Source: Streptomyces olivaceoviridis (GTDB taxonomy: Bacteria; Actinomycetota; Actinomycetes; Streptomycetales; Streptomycetaceae). From it: 64,000 nt of DNA. The stretch's first letter is position 1. Each line of letters begins with the position of its first letter. The DNA lies in NCBI RefSeq assembly GCF_014650115.1, contig NZ_BMUI01000003.1, positions 496,001 to 560,000 of the forward strand, read 5' to 3'. Shown piece after piece: positions 1-11,070 of the stretch. The notes under the pieces are model-generated. The model saw only the letters and a list, made by a program, of their open reading frames with translations, did no database searches and was not told the DNA's origin. Position numbers and translations under genes: made by a program.

Positions 1-29
1 CCTCGGGGGGAGGGAAGGAACCCAGGACA

Positions 30-1331
30 ATGCCCGTACCCATACCGCGGCAGAGAGCGATCCCGGCCGTGGAGAGTGGTCAGGCGCAGGCCGCCCGCGC
101 AGTCGGCGGCCCCCTCAAGGAAGAGGCCCACCGCGACGCCACGACCGTGAACGGCACCGGCGCCACTCTCACCCTGCTGCTGATCGAGGACGATCCGGCC
201 GGCTCGCCGATCGTGCCCGACCTGCTGGACCCGGCCGGCAAGCCGATCCGCGTCCGCACCGCCCGCAACCTCACCGAGGCCGAGCGGCTGCTCACCGACG
301 ACGTCCACTGCATCCTGCTGGACCTGGCGCTCCCGGCGCCGGGCGGCAGCGACACCGACGACGAGCTGGCCGTGCTCAGGCACGTCCTCCAGCTCGCGCC
401 CCGGCACGCCGTGCTCGCGCTGACCGCCTCCGGCGACGCCGAGCGCGGCGCCGAGGCCGTGCGCGTGGGCGCCCAGGACTACCTCTTCCGGGACGAGCTG
501 GACGGCCGGCTGCTCAGCCGCGCCATCCGCTACGCGGTGGAGCGGAAGCGGTCCGACACGGCCGAGCGGCGGCTCGCCGAGGGAAAGCTGCGCGCGCAGG
601 AGAACCGCCGGCTGGAGCGTGGCCTGCTGCCGACCCCGCTGCTGGAGGGCTCCTGCCTGCGGTTCGCCGCGCGCTACCGCCCCGGCCGGTCCCGGGCGCT
701 GCTCGGCGGCGACTTCTACGACGCCGTCCGCACCCCCGACGGCACCGTGCACGCCATGATCGGCGACGTCTGCGGGCACGGCCCGGACGAGGCCGCGCTC
801 GGCGTGGAGCTGCGCATCGCCTGGCGGGCGCTGACCCTGGCCGGGCTGTGCGGGGACGAGCTGCTGAACACGTTGCAGCAGGTGCTGGAGCACGAGCGCG
901 CCGACGAGGAGATCTTCGCGACGCTGTGCACGGTGGACATCGCGCCCGACGGCCGCCGGGCGGGCCTGTGCCTGGCCGGCCACCCGGCCCCGCTGGTCGC
1001 CCGCCCCGGCCGGCCGGCGCGGCTGCTCCCCTACGAGAACAACGGCCCCGCCCTGGGGCTGCTGCCCGGCGCCCGCTGGCCGCGGATGCAGGTCGAGCTG
1101 GGGGCCGAGTGGAGCCTGATGCTCTACACCGACGGGCTGATCGAGGGCCGGGTCGGTGAGGGCGGGGAGCGGCTCGGTCAGGACGGCATGCTGGAGATGA
1201 TCCGCCGGCAGCTCTCCGAGGGGCTGCGGGGGGAGGAACTGCTGCGGGCCGCGGTGAGCGAGGTGCGGGACCTCAACGGCGGTGAGCTGACCGACGACGT
1301 CGCGGTGGTGCTGCTGGACCGGACGCGGTAG
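30..1331 (+). CDS. Receiver domain-PP2C (SpoIIE-type) serine phosphatase
   Basis: Cytosolic response-regulator phosphatase of 433 residues. After a disordered N-terminus of about 45 residues comes a CheY-like receiver: acidic pocket EDD at 53-55, probable phospho-acceptor D98 in ILLDLALP. A coiled linker (about 165-200) leads to a PP2C/RsbU-type phosphatase domain with the metal-binding motifs GGDFYD (226-231) and GDVCGHG (245-251) and a C-terminal TDDVAVVLL. In this family, phosphorylation of the receiver controls dephosphorylation of an anti-anti-sigma factor or similar target. No cognate kinase or STAS protein lies next to it, so the partner is unknown. The start is supported by AAGGAA about 12 bases upstream. 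It converges on the DUF2516 gene. Confidence 0.93.
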   Translation: MPVPIPRQRAIPAVESGQAQAARAVGGPLKEEAHRDATTVNGTGATLTLLLIEDDPAGSPIVPDLLDPAGKPIRVRTARNLTEAERLLTDDVHCILLDLALPAPGGSDTDDELAVLRHVLQLAPRHAVLALTASGDAERGAEAVRVGAQDYLFRDELDGRLLSRAIRYAVERKRSDTAERRLAEGKLRAQENRRLERGLLPTPLLEGSCLRFAARYRPGRSRALLGGDFYDAVRTPDGTVHAMIGDVCGHGPDEAALGVELRIAWRALTLAGLCGDELLNTLQQVLEHERADEEIFATLCTVDIAPDGRRAGLCLAGHPAPLVARPGRPARLLPYENNGPALGLLPGARWPRMQVELGAEWSLMLYTDGLIEGRVGEGGERLGQDGMLEMIRRQLSEGLRGEELLRAAVSEVRDLNGGELTDDVAVVLLDRTR

Positions 1332-1391
1332 GCGGAAGCCGCGCCACGCACGCACCCGGCAATCGGCAGGCGGCCCCGCGGCGGGATGCCG

Positions 1392-1748
1392 TCAGCGACC
1401 TCCGTTGTACGGGCCGTACGGGCCGTCGCTGCTGCTTCCGCCCCGGCGGCGGCCCCACCCGCGTCCGCCGCCCACCTGCTGGAGGGCGGGGCGGACGTCG
1501 ACGAGGTAGACGATGCTCGCCACCGCGCCGGCGATGGGGAGGATGGACAGCAGCGAGAACAGGTAGCTGACCACGAGGGCGATGCCGAGGATGATCAGCC
1601 AGAAGACCTTGTTCTGCTTGTCGGCGGCGCGGAAGGCGTCCTCGCGCCGGAACGCGGCGTCGGCCAGCCCGAACGCGGCCAGGGCCATCAGAATGATCTT
1701 CAGGATGCCCATGAACCCCGCGAAGCCCAACATCAGCATGCTGCCCAC
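1392..1748 (-). CDS. DUF2516 family small membrane protein
   Basis: A 118-residue protein with hydrophobic segments at about 4-27 and 48-85 joined by a charged loop (FRREDAFRAADKQNK). The C-terminal tail is Gly/Arg/Ser/Pro-rich, cytosolic-looking and low complexity. It matches the actinobacterial DUF2516 family, whose function is not known. It lies downstream of the HbhA-like gene on the same strand, and the order HTH regulator-HbhA-DUF2516 also occurs in mycobacteria, suggesting a conserved envelope-related unit. A hairpin at 1799-1827 separates it from hbhA, so it probably has its own promoter. Met4 is an alternative start. Confidence 0.85.
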   Translation of the reverse strand: MGSMLMLGFAGFMGILKIILMALAAFGLADAAFRREDAFRAADKQNKVFWLIILGIALVVSYLFSLLSILPIAGAVASIVYLVDVRPALQQVGGGRGWGRRRGGSSSDGPYGPYNGGR

Positions 1749-1798
1749 CGCCCGTTGATTCCCGATTCCCGGCTACGCCGCCACCGTACCCATAGAAC

Positions 1799-1827
1799 GG
1801 GCCGGACACCCCAAAGGTGCCCGGCCC
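1799..1827 (-). terminator. Hairpin terminator downstream of the HbhA-like gene
   Basis: A 12-bp inverted repeat (GGGCCGGACACC / GGTGCCCGGCCC, one mismatch) with a CCAAA loop, located 23 bases past the stop of the HbhA-like gene on the minus strand. There is no U-tract, which is usual in Streptomyces. Confidence 0.7.
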
Positions 1828-1849
1828 GGAGCCGTCTCGTCGGCCATGG

Positions 1850-2461
1850 TCACTTGGCCGGCGGGGTCGTCTTCTTCGCCGTGGTGGGGGTGGTGGCGGT
1901 CTTGCGGGGGGCCGGGGCCTTCTTCGCCGCGGGCTTCTTGTCCGCGGCGAGGTCGGCCTTCGCCTCGGCCGGCTTCGGCTGGTCGTCCCTGACCGCGACC
2001 GGCTCGGGCTTGCCCTCGACCACGATCGCGAGGTCCTCGATCTCCTCGGCGGCCTCGCCGCGCCAGGTCTTCACGGCCTGCTCGCCGTGCTCGGCGACCC
2101 GCTCGTAGGTCTCGCGGGCCTTGACGGCGTACTCGGCGGCGACGCCGACGCTGCGCAGGGCGAGGTCCTGCGCGGTCTCGCCGAGCTTCTTGAGGTCGAC
2201 GTCGATGGTCCCGATGAACTCGTTGACCTTGGTCTGAAGGGTCACCTGCGCCTCCTTGGCGCGGGCGGTGGCCTTCTCCTGCACGGCCTTGGGGTCGGTG
2301 TTGCGCACGGCCTCGATGCGCGCCGGGGCCTCGGCGCGCAGCTGCTCGACCAGGGCCGGCACCTTCTTGGCCTGCTGGAGCGCCAGGTCGGCGGTGCCGG
2401 CGGCGAAGTAGAGCGGGGTCGGGTCGCTGAGGGTCTTGCGCAGGTCGTCGGTGATGGCCAT
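1850..2461 (-). CDS. HbhA-like (heparin-binding haemagglutinin-type) protein
   Basis: A 203-residue, highly helical protein. The first ~150 residues are Ala/Glu/Lys-rich with long amphipathic helices, likely a coiled coil. The C-terminal ~50 residues form a Lys/Ala/Pro/Thr-rich tail (ADKKPAAKKAPAPRK), the hallmark of mycobacterial HbhA, where the tail binds sulfated glycans. In a soil streptomycete an adhesin role is unproven; envelope or DNA/lipid-associated roles are equally possible. There is no signal peptide, as in HbhA itself. It sits directly downstream of an XRE regulator (2543-3031) and upstream of DUF2516, the same order as Rv0474-hbhA-Rv0476 in M. tuberculosis. Confidence 0.85.
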   Translation of the reverse strand: MAITDDLRKTLSDPTPLYFAAGTADLALQQAKKVPALVEQLRAEAPARIEAVRNTDPKAVQEKATARAKEAQVTLQTKVNEFIGTIDVDLKKLGETAQDLALRSVGVAAEYAVKARETYERVAEHGEQAVKTWRGEAAEEIEDLAIVVEGKPEPVAVRDDQPKPAEAKADLAADKKPAAKKAPAPRKTATTPTTAKKTTPPAK

Positions 2462-2542
2462 GGTGAGGGTCCTCCCGGATCGGATTCGCGTTCGGCTGGG
2501 TGGGTGTGGTCCGCGGCGGGCGTCCGGAGCCCTGGTCCGGCT

Positions 2543-3031
2543 CTATCCGGCCGTCCGCCGCGGGCCGGCGTCCGTGTCACTTCCGGCGGCATCGCCTGAG
2601 CCGGCCGTACGGCTGCCGCCGCCGGTCCCCTGGTCCACGGGTCCGTCCCCGGGCCCGTCCTCCTCGGCGCGCTCGCCGATCCCGAAGCCGTTCTCCTTGC
2701 GGAAGGACTCGTAGATCTGGAGCAGCACCTGCTTCTGCCGCTCGTTGAGCGTGGGGTCGGCGAGGATGACGGCGCGCGTCTCGACCTCGTCCCGGTCCCG
2801 TTCGGCGTCGAGGATGCCGGCGCGGACGTACAGCGTCTCGGCGGAGATGCGCAGGGCCTTGGCGACCTGCTGGAGCACCTCCGCGCTGGGCTTGCGCAGC
2901 CCGCGCTCGATCTGGCTCAGGTACGGATTGGACACCCCGGCGGCGTCGGCGAGCTGCCGCAGCGACAGCTGGGCGTTCCGCCGCTGTTCGCGCAGGTACT
3001 CACCGAGGTTGCCGACGTTCAGCGATGCCAT
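2543..3031 (-). CDS. XRE-family HTH transcriptional regulator
   Basis: A 162-residue DNA-binding protein. The HTH lies at about 8-62 (LREQRRNAQLSLRQLADAAG, then SNPYLSQIERG as turn and recognition helix), followed by a helical region ending near FRKENGFG and a disordered acidic/Gly tail. The start MASLNVGN at 3031 is preferred over an upstream in-frame ATG at 3097: the conserved N-terminus begins here and the upstream codons have lower GC3. It heads the HTH-HbhA-DUF2516 block and probably regulates it; target site unknown. Divergent from the UvrA-like gene, sharing a 130-bp intergenic region. Confidence 0.9.
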   Translation of the reverse strand: MASLNVGNLGEYLREQRRNAQLSLRQLADAAGVSNPYLSQIERGLRKPSAEVLQQVAKALRISAETLYVRAGILDAERDRDEVETRAVILADPTLNERQKQVLLQIYESFRKENGFGIGERAEEDGPGDGPVDQGTGGGSRTAGSGDAAGSDTDAGPRRTAG

Positions 3032-3161
3032 GCCTCCACCTTGCCCCAGCTCCGCTAACAATTGCAAGCATCCGCTTGCAAGAGTGTGTCGTGTCACGGA
3101 TCGAGGAAGGCGTCAGGATCGGAGAAGCGCCCGCCGCCGGGGCGCCGCTACGGTGGCCGGC

Positions 3162-5531
<2,370 letters not shown>

Positions 5532-5546
5532 GGCGCACACGTCCCT

Positions 5547-6023
5547 TCAGTGTGCTTGCAGCCACTCCTCCAGCACGGCGAAGTCGGCCTCCGTCAGGCC
5601 GTACCGGTGGTCGACGCGGTACGGGAGGGCCGGGGCCGGGTGATGGGCGGCGAGCCAGGCGCGGTCGGCCCCGGTGATCTCGTCGTCCACCCAGACGAAG
5701 GGCCGGCCCGCCGCCCAGCGGGCCAGCGGCCGGGTCTTCCAGTGCAGGGGGCCCGGCCGCTCGTCCGCGTCCGGCCACCGCACGACCGGCAGCGGCGGCA
5801 GGCCCAGCCACGGCGCGAGGCAGTCGTTGGCGTCGTCCCTCCACGTCGTGGCCCACACCAGCGCACAGCCCAGCGCCGTCAGCCGGGGTCCCAGCGCGGG
5901 GTCGACGCGGGGCAGCAGGGGGTGGCCGGCGGGCACCGGCGGGCCGTCGTACAGCGGGTAGGCGCGGTCCGCCGCGCCGAAGGGGATGAGCGGGCCGTCC
6001 ACGTCGAGGAAGAGCAGCATCAC
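5547..6023 (-). CDS. HAD-like hydrolase domain protein
   Basis: A 158-residue protein with a HAD motif I at the N-terminus ([13 protein letters not shown], catalytic Asp pair as DVD), a Trp-rich motif II stretch ([11 protein letters not shown]), and a motif IV-like FVWVDDEIT. This compact type occurs in actinobacteria as an uncharacterised HAD phosphatase. Substrate unknown. It converges on the UvrA-like gene with a 15-bp gap and lies 49 bp downstream of the HelD-type gene on the same strand, so the two may be co-transcribed. Initiation at 6023 or at the adjacent Met (6020) cannot be distinguished. Confidence 0.85.
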   Translation of the reverse strand: MMLLFLDVDGPLIPFGAADRAYPLYDGPPVPAGHPLLPRVDPALGPRLTALGCALVWATTWRDDANDCLAPWLGLPPLPVVRWPDADERPGPLHWKTRPLARWAAGRPFVWVDDEITGADRAWLAAHHPAPALPYRVDHRYGLTEADFAVLEEWLQAH

Positions 6024-6072
6024 CCTTCAGGTTCGTCCCCGGAGCACCGGTCGTCCAGGGCCTCGCCCCCGG

Positions 6073-8103
6073 TCAGAACGGCAGCGGCCGGCTGTGTACG
6101 ACGTCCAGCCGGGAGACCGCCCGGGTGAGCACCACGTACAGCCGGTGGGCGCCGCGTTCCTCCGCCTCGGCCACGGCGGCCGGTTCCACGGCGACGACGT
6201 GGTCGTACTCCAGGCCCTTGACCACGCTCGCGGGGACGACGGTCAGCCGGGCGCCGGGCGTGTCGGGGCCGGCGGGGTCGAGGCCGGCCCGGTCGAGCGC
6301 CGTCCGCACCCGGTCGGTGTCCGCGTCGGCCGTGACCACGCCGACCGAGCCCTCCCGGGCGAGGGCGTCGCGCACGGCCGTCACGGTGGTGCCGAGCAGG
6401 TCCCCGGTGGGCCGCAGGGTCAGCTCCCCGTCCGTGCGCAGGGAGTGGGCGGCGGGCACGGCGACGTCGAGGCGGGCGAGCAGCCGGTTGGCCGGCTCCA
6501 GCACGGCCGCGGGCACCCGGAACCCGGTGGTCAGCGGCACCACGGCCGCGTCCGGCCGGCCGAGGTGGCGCAGTTGGACGGACCAGTCGCGGGCGGCCCA
6601 CGGGGTGGTGCCCTGGGCGAGGTCGCCGAGGACGGTCAGGGAGCCGAACGCGGCCCGGCGGGCGATGGCCCGGCACTCCATCGGCGACAGGTCCTGCGCC
6701 TCGTCCACGACGAGGTGGCCGTAGCCCTCGGGGTGTTCGACGAGCCCGGCGACTTCGTCGAGCAGGACCAGGTCGGCGGCCGACCAGCGGGCCGACTTGT
6801 ACGAGCGCGGCGGGCGGGACCACAGCAGTGCCGCCCGCTCGTCCGGGTCCAGCAGGCCGTCCGCCGCCCGGGCCAGCGCCTCGCCGTCGGTGAGGAGTCC
6901 GGCGAGGACCTCCTCGGGCCGGACCTTCGGCCACACGGCGTCGAGTTGCCCGGTCAGCGGCCGGCAGCGCTCGACGCGGCGCACCCAGGAGGCGGGCAGC
7001 ACCCCGGAGCGCCGTTCGGCCCGGTCGCGCAGCCGCCGTACCACCCGGGTGCGCACCCGCTCCCGTCCGACGGCGTACGGCGGCTCCTCGGCGCGCACCT
7101 GAGCGACCAGGTCGGCGAGTTCGGCGGCGGGGACGCGCCAGCGGTAGGAACCGTCGGGCACGACGAGGTCGGCGGCGCCGTCGGTGCTCACGCGCGCGTA
7201 CAGCGCCCGGCGCAGCACCTCGGCCATGCGCGGGTCGTGCTTGACCGCCGCGGTCCTCGGCGGGTCGGTGCCGGTGACCGGGTGGCGGGCGATCTCGTCC
7301 AGCAGGGTCGACTGCCTGACGCCGGTCTCGCCGAGGGAGGGCAGCACCTCGGCGATGTAGGTGAGGAAGGTGCGGTTGGGGCCGAGGATCAGCAGGCCGG
7401 CGCGCTGGAGCCGCTTGGGGTGGGTGTAGAGCAGGTACGCGGCGCGGTGCAGGCCGACGGCGGTCTTGCCGGTGCCGGGGGCGCCCTGCACGCACACGGA
7501 GTCGGTGAGGGCGGCGCGGACGAGGTCGTCCTGCTCGGGCTGGATGGTCGCGGCGATGTCCCGCATGGGGCCGACGCGGGGCCGCTCGATCTCGCGGGCC
7601 ACGATGTCGCTGGTCCGGGACTCGCCCCGGCCCAGGTGCTCGTCCTCCAGGCCGGTGAGGTCGGCGGAGTCGCCGCGGCTGCCGGGCGCCCAGCCGAACC
7701 GGCGCCGGACCGCCACGCCCTGCGGTTCACGGGCGCTCGCCTGGTAGAAGGCGCGGGAGACGGGGGCCCGCCAGTCGACCACGAGCGGCGGTGCGGCCGG
7801 GTCCTCGGTGACGCGGACCCGGCCGACGTGGTAGCTCTGCCCGCCGTGTCCCGGGTCGCCGTCGGCGAAGTCGAGCCGGCCGAAGAACAGCGGGCCCGGC
7901 GGGAGTTCGCGCAGGGCCTTGGCCTGGCTGCGCAGCCGGCGGCCGAGGACTTCGGCGTCGGCCCCGGAGGCGGAGACGTCCTCTCCGGTGACGACCTGTT
8001 CGGCGGCGCCCTCGATCATCGCGGCGAGGGCCGTACGGCACATGTCGTGGTAGGCGCGCTCGGTGTGCAGGGTGTCCTTGAGGGCGGGGTCGGGTGACGT
8101 CAT
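6073..8103 (-). CDS. HelD/HelR-type superfamily 1 helicase (RNA polymerase-associated ATPase)
   Basis: A 676-residue UvrD/Rep-like ATPase. The N-terminal ~180 residues carry the helical arm typical of HelD proteins, then IQPEQDDLVRA (Q-like motif), Walker A GAPGTGKTA (207-215), LGPNRTF (Ia), Walker B VVDEAQDLSPME, and C-terminal motifs including YVVLTRAVSRL. HelD-family proteins pull stalled RNA polymerase off DNA; the HelR subgroup of Streptomyces also confers rifamycin tolerance. Which subgroup this is cannot be settled from sequence alone, and no rifamycin-associated element was seen. It follows the TetR gene by 48 bp, in which two direct repeats occur. Confidence 0.9.
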   Translation of the reverse strand: MTSPDPALKDTLHTERAYHDMCRTALAAMIEGAAEQVVTGEDVSASGADAEVLGRRLRSQAKALRELPPGPLFFGRLDFADGDPGHGGQSYHVGRVRVTEDPAAPPLVVDWRAPVSRAFYQASAREPQGVAVRRRFGWAPGSRGDSADLTGLEDEHLGRGESRTSDIVAREIERPRVGPMRDIAATIQPEQDDLVRAALTDSVCVQGAPGTGKTAVGLHRAAYLLYTHPKRLQRAGLLILGPNRTFLTYIAEVLPSLGETGVRQSTLLDEIARHPVTGTDPPRTAAVKHDPRMAEVLRRALYARVSTDGAADLVVPDGSYRWRVPAAELADLVAQVRAEEPPYAVGRERVRTRVVRRLRDRAERRSGVLPASWVRRVERCRPLTGQLDAVWPKVRPEEVLAGLLTDGEALARAADGLLDPDERAALLWSRPPRSYKSARWSAADLVLLDEVAGLVEHPEGYGHLVVDEAQDLSPMECRAIARRAAFGSLTVLGDLAQGTTPWAARDWSVQLRHLGRPDAAVVPLTTGFRVPAAVLEPANRLLARLDVAVPAAHSLRTDGELTLRPTGDLLGTTVTAVRDALAREGSVGVVTADADTDRVRTALDRAGLDPAGPDTPGARLTVVPASVVKGLEYDHVVAVEPAAVAEAEERGAHRLYVVLTRAVSRLDVVHSRPLPF

Positions 8104-8124
8104 GGCGGCAGCGTACCGCCGAAA

Positions 8125-8156
8125 CGTTACCGAGTTACATTTTTAACCGAGTCACA
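8125..8156. promoter_or_regulatory. Direct repeats ahead of the HelD-type gene
   Basis: The 48-bp gap before the HelD-type gene contains ACCGAGTTAC and ACCGAGTCAC, 17 bases apart, separated by an AT-rich ATTTTTA, conspicuous in this GC-rich genome. This could be a regulator-binding site or part of a promoter. The neighbouring TetR protein is one candidate ligand; no direct evidence. Confidence 0.4.
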
Positions 8157-8769
8157 CAGCCTGGCCCCGCAGCTCCGGCAGCCCCTCCGCCAGCCGCCGG
8201 AACGCCCGCTCGGCCGCCGCCATCGCGTCCGGCGCCACCTCCGCCACCGGCTCCCCCGCCGCGATCCGCCGCCAGTTCTCCAGGGCGAGGACACGCTGCA
8301 CGGCGATGATCTGCGCGGCGGCCAGCCGGGCCGCCAGATCGCCCCCGAGCGCCTCGGCGAGCGCCGCCTCCGACCGCTCCTGGTGGGCGTACGCCCGCGC
8401 CACCAGCGACGGGGTGCCGTAGAGCAGCCGGTGGAAGGCGAGGACGCCGGGGTGGTCGTTCAGCCCGGTGACCGGGTCGCGCCGCTCCAGGCCGGCCAGG
8501 AAGTGCCGGCGCAGCGCGTCCACCGGGCCGGCCTCCCCGGCGACCACCCGCGCGGCCTCCGTCTCGTGGTCCGCGATCCGGTGCAGGACCAGGTCCTCCT
8601 TGGCCGGGAAGTACCGGAAGAGGGTCGGCTTGGAGATCCCGGCCGCGGCGGCGACCTCCGCCACGGACACCGCGTCGAAGCCCCGCTCCAGGAACAGCCG
8701 TACGGCGATGTCCGACACGTCCTGGTACATCCGCTGCTTCTTGCGCTCGCGCAGGCCCATCTCACCCAT
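8152..8769 (-). CDS. TetR-family transcriptional regulator
   Basis: A 205-residue repressor. The N-terminal HTH lies at about 12-58 (DVSDIAVRLFLERGFDAVSV, then EVAAAAGISKPTLFRYF), followed by an all-helical ligand domain with no recognised inducer signature. It starts 9 bases after the stop of the tandem-kinase gene and is followed by the HelD-type gene after 48 bp, so kinase-TetR-HelD may form one transcript with an internal promoter. Met4 is an alternative start. Confidence 0.93.
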   Translation of the reverse strand: MGEMGLRERKKQRMYQDVSDIAVRLFLERGFDAVSVAEVAAAAGISKPTLFRYFPAKEDLVLHRIADHETEAARVVAGEAGPVDALRRHFLAGLERRDPVTGLNDHPGVLAFHRLLYGTPSLVARAYAHQERSEAALAEALGGDLAARLAAAQIIAVQRVLALENWRRIAAGEPVAEVAPDAMAAAERAFRRLAEGLPELRGQAV

Positions 8770-8778
8770 GGAGCGAGC

Positions 8779-11070
8779 CTACGCAGGGCCCGCCGGACCG
8801 GTCCGCAGGCCCAGCGCGCGGGTGAGGTAGGGATTCGACCGGGGCGGGATGGTCAGGCCCAGCGACGCGGTGGCCGCCGCCAGGGTCATCGCGTACGAGT
8901 CCAGCGCCCGGCGGACGTTGGGCGCCTCCCGGCTCGCTCCGGTGACCAGCCGGTCGAGGTCGACGTACGCCGAGCGGACGGTCTCGATCCACCGGTACAC
9001 CCGCCAGTCCTGACGCCAGTTCCGGGTGCACTCCCGCGGCAGGCGGCGCTCCCAGCGGCGGAACATGCGGTCCCGGATCTCCGGCCGGGTGGGGGTGAGG
9101 TGCATGTGCCGGACCAGGTCGTAGAGCGGGTCCCCGACCAGCGCCATCTCCCAGTCGATCAGGGTCAGCGCCAGGCCGTCGTCCCGGCGCACCAGGTTCC
9201 AGGGGTTGAGGTCGCCGTGCAGCAGGGCCGGGGTGCGGCGGGTGAGCCGGTGCCGGCCGAGGATCTCGCGCAGCCGGGGCGCGCCGGGCAGCCCGAGGAA
9301 GCGGGCCAGTTGCCGCGACTCCGGGGGCAGACCGGCGACGAGCACGACGAGCTGGTCGCTGAGCCAGTCGTAGAAGTCCAGGCCGACGGCGACCGGGTCG
9401 AGCTGGGCGTGGTCGACCTCGGTGAGCGCGGCGAGCTGGTCCACGAGTCCGTCCGCCTCCTGCGGAAGCAGCCCGTGGACCGGGTGGGCGGGCCGGCGGC
9501 CGGGGTCGCGCGGACCCTCGTAGGTGTGGATCGCGAAGCGGTCCCCGGAGTACGCCCGGTTGCCGGAGTGGCTCTCCCCCAGCGCCAGGATCCTGGGCGC
9601 GGCCACCGCCGCCCGGGACTGCTCGATCGCCCGCAGCACGGCGTGCTCGCTGAGGAAGCTGCTTTCGAGCCGGCGGGCGTCCGTCACCTTGCGCCGCACG
9701 ATGACGGGGAAGGCGGTGCCGGGGACCCACACCACCGTGTTGAGGTGCGCCGTGCCCTTGAACATCCGCTCGGCCGGGGCCGCGCCCTCCAGGAGCAGGG
9801 CGTCCCCGACGGCCGGGTGGGGGAAGTCGGGGTGCTCCGTGACGCGCCCGTCCGGCTTCCAGTCGATGGCCCGGGTGACCCGGCCGCCGCGGCCCGCGCC
9901 GCCGCGCCACACCGCGTCGCTCGCCGCGGCCCGCCAGCGGTGGAGGATGCCCTCGATCTCCCGCTCCCCGGGCACCTGCCCCAGCCGCAGCGGCTCGGCG
10001 GCGAGCTCCAGGGCGCGGTGCACGCGGGCCGTCGCCTCGTCCAGGCTGTTCTGGTCGAAGGAGTCCTGCAAGGACCGCGCCGCCCTCATCACATCGGGGT
10101 ACACCGACTGCGCCCGCTCGAAGGCGAGGTAATGGGGCAGGTCCCTGGCCACCCCGTTGACGGCGGCGGGGCGCACCGCGTGCATCGCGCACGCCCAGGC
10201 GTCGACGACCTCCTTCTCCTGGTGGTCCGGGTAGCGCATCCGGACCAGGTGGGTGGCGAGGTCGTGCAGCGGGTCGCCGTAGCTCGCCAGTTCCCAGTCG
10301 ACACAGACGAGGGGCGGGTCACCGCCGTACGACATGATCACGTTGTCGCGGTGCAGATCGGTGTGGAGCAGGCTGTACGGCCGGCGTGCCATGGCCGGGA
10401 CGCGTTCGGCCAGCCGCACGAGCGCGTCCTCCGGGACGCCCAGGGCGGCGAACAGGCCGCCGAACGCGGTCCAGTTGGGCTGCCGGATCTGGAGGTCGGC
10501 CATGCGGGCGAGGGCCTGGAGGAAACCCTGGCTGTCGGTGTAGTTGCGCGGCCACAGCGACGGCAGGGGCGGCAGCGCGGCGCTGCTGCGCACCTGGGCC
10601 GTCCCGGCGAGCAGGCCGGCCAGCGCTCCTGTCAACAGACCGTCGACCGGCTTGCCGTCACCGCACACGCTGGACAGCGGTACGCCGTCCACATGGCTGT
10701 GGATGGCGAAGCCGTCGCCCTCGGCCAGGCACTCGGGCACGTTGGGCAGCAGGCGGTTGACGGCCCGCAGGATCGCCGGCTCGTTCTGCCAGGTGCGGAT
10801 CACCACCGGCAGCGCGCCCGCCCGCCGTACCCGCACGGTGACGGGGACGCCCGGCTCCCGGCCGAGCAGCCGGGCCACCGGCTCGGACAGCGGGACCACG
10901 TAGTTCTGGTGGTGGAACCCGCCGCTGGCCGCCCCCTCGGCGGCGGCGTACTCCGCGAACGCCTGGAAGACGGCCTGGCTCCGGGCTCCGTCGGCGCGGC
11001 CCCCGGTCGTGTCGAGGGGGACGGGAGGTGCGCCCACTGGCCGCTCCGGGGGTCGATCGCGCGAGAACAC
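8779..11070 (-). CDS. Tandem aminoglycoside-phosphotransferase-fold protein (two kinase domains)
   Basis: A 763-residue protein holding two complete APH-fold kinase domains. Domain 1 has the catalytic loop LHTDLHRDNVI and metal Asp in VCVDWELASYGD. Domain 2 has LHGDLNPWNLV and LIDWEMALVGD. The duplicated architecture is unusual, since APH enzymes normally have one such domain of about 300 residues. The substrate is not evident; the family phosphorylates aminoglycosides, choline, homoserine, fructosamine or sugars, and this need not be a resistance gene. Genes around it (GntR, HAD phosphatase, TetR) suggest a regulated phosphorylation/dephosphorylation step. The GTG start at 11070 has no clear ribosome binding site, so the true start may lie downstream. 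Confidence 0.85.
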   Translation of the reverse strand: MFSRDRPPERPVGAPPVPLDTTGGRADGARSQAVFQAFAEYAAAEGAASGGFHHQNYVVPLSEPVARLLGREPGVPVTVRVRRAGALPVVIRTWQNEPAILRAVNRLLPNVPECLAEGDGFAIHSHVDGVPLSSVCGDGKPVDGLLTGALAGLLAGTAQVRSSAALPPLPSLWPRNYTDSQGFLQALARMADLQIRQPNWTAFGGLFAALGVPEDALVRLAERVPAMARRPYSLLHTDLHRDNVIMSYGGDPPLVCVDWELASYGDPLHDLATHLVRMRYPDHQEKEVVDAWACAMHAVRPAAVNGVARDLPHYLAFERAQSVYPDVMRAARSLQDSFDQNSLDEATARVHRALELAAEPLRLGQVPGEREIEGILHRWRAAASDAVWRGGAGRGGRVTRAIDWKPDGRVTEHPDFPHPAVGDALLLEGAAPAERMFKGTAHLNTVVWVPGTAFPVIVRRKVTDARRLESSFLSEHAVLRAIEQSRAAVAAPRILALGESHSGNRAYSGDRFAIHTYEGPRDPGRRPAHPVHGLLPQEADGLVDQLAALTEVDHAQLDPVAVGLDFYDWLSDQLVVLVAGLPPESRQLARFLGLPGAPRLREILGRHRLTRRTPALLHGDLNPWNLVRRDDGLALTLIDWEMALVGDPLYDLVRHMHLTPTRPEIRDRMFRRWERRLPRECTRNWRQDWRVYRWIETVRSAYVDLDRLVTGASREAPNVRRALDSYAMTLAAATASLGLTIPPRSNPYLTRALGLRTGPAGPA

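Noticed and set aside
2745..3161. N-terminal extension of the UvrA-like protein
   Set aside because: It runs antisense through the XRE gene and lacks UvrA similarity; the family N-terminus begins at 3162.
8779..11070. Aminoglycoside resistance gene
   Set aside because: The APH fold is shared by many metabolic kinases and the context has no antibiotic biosynthesis or resistance genes.
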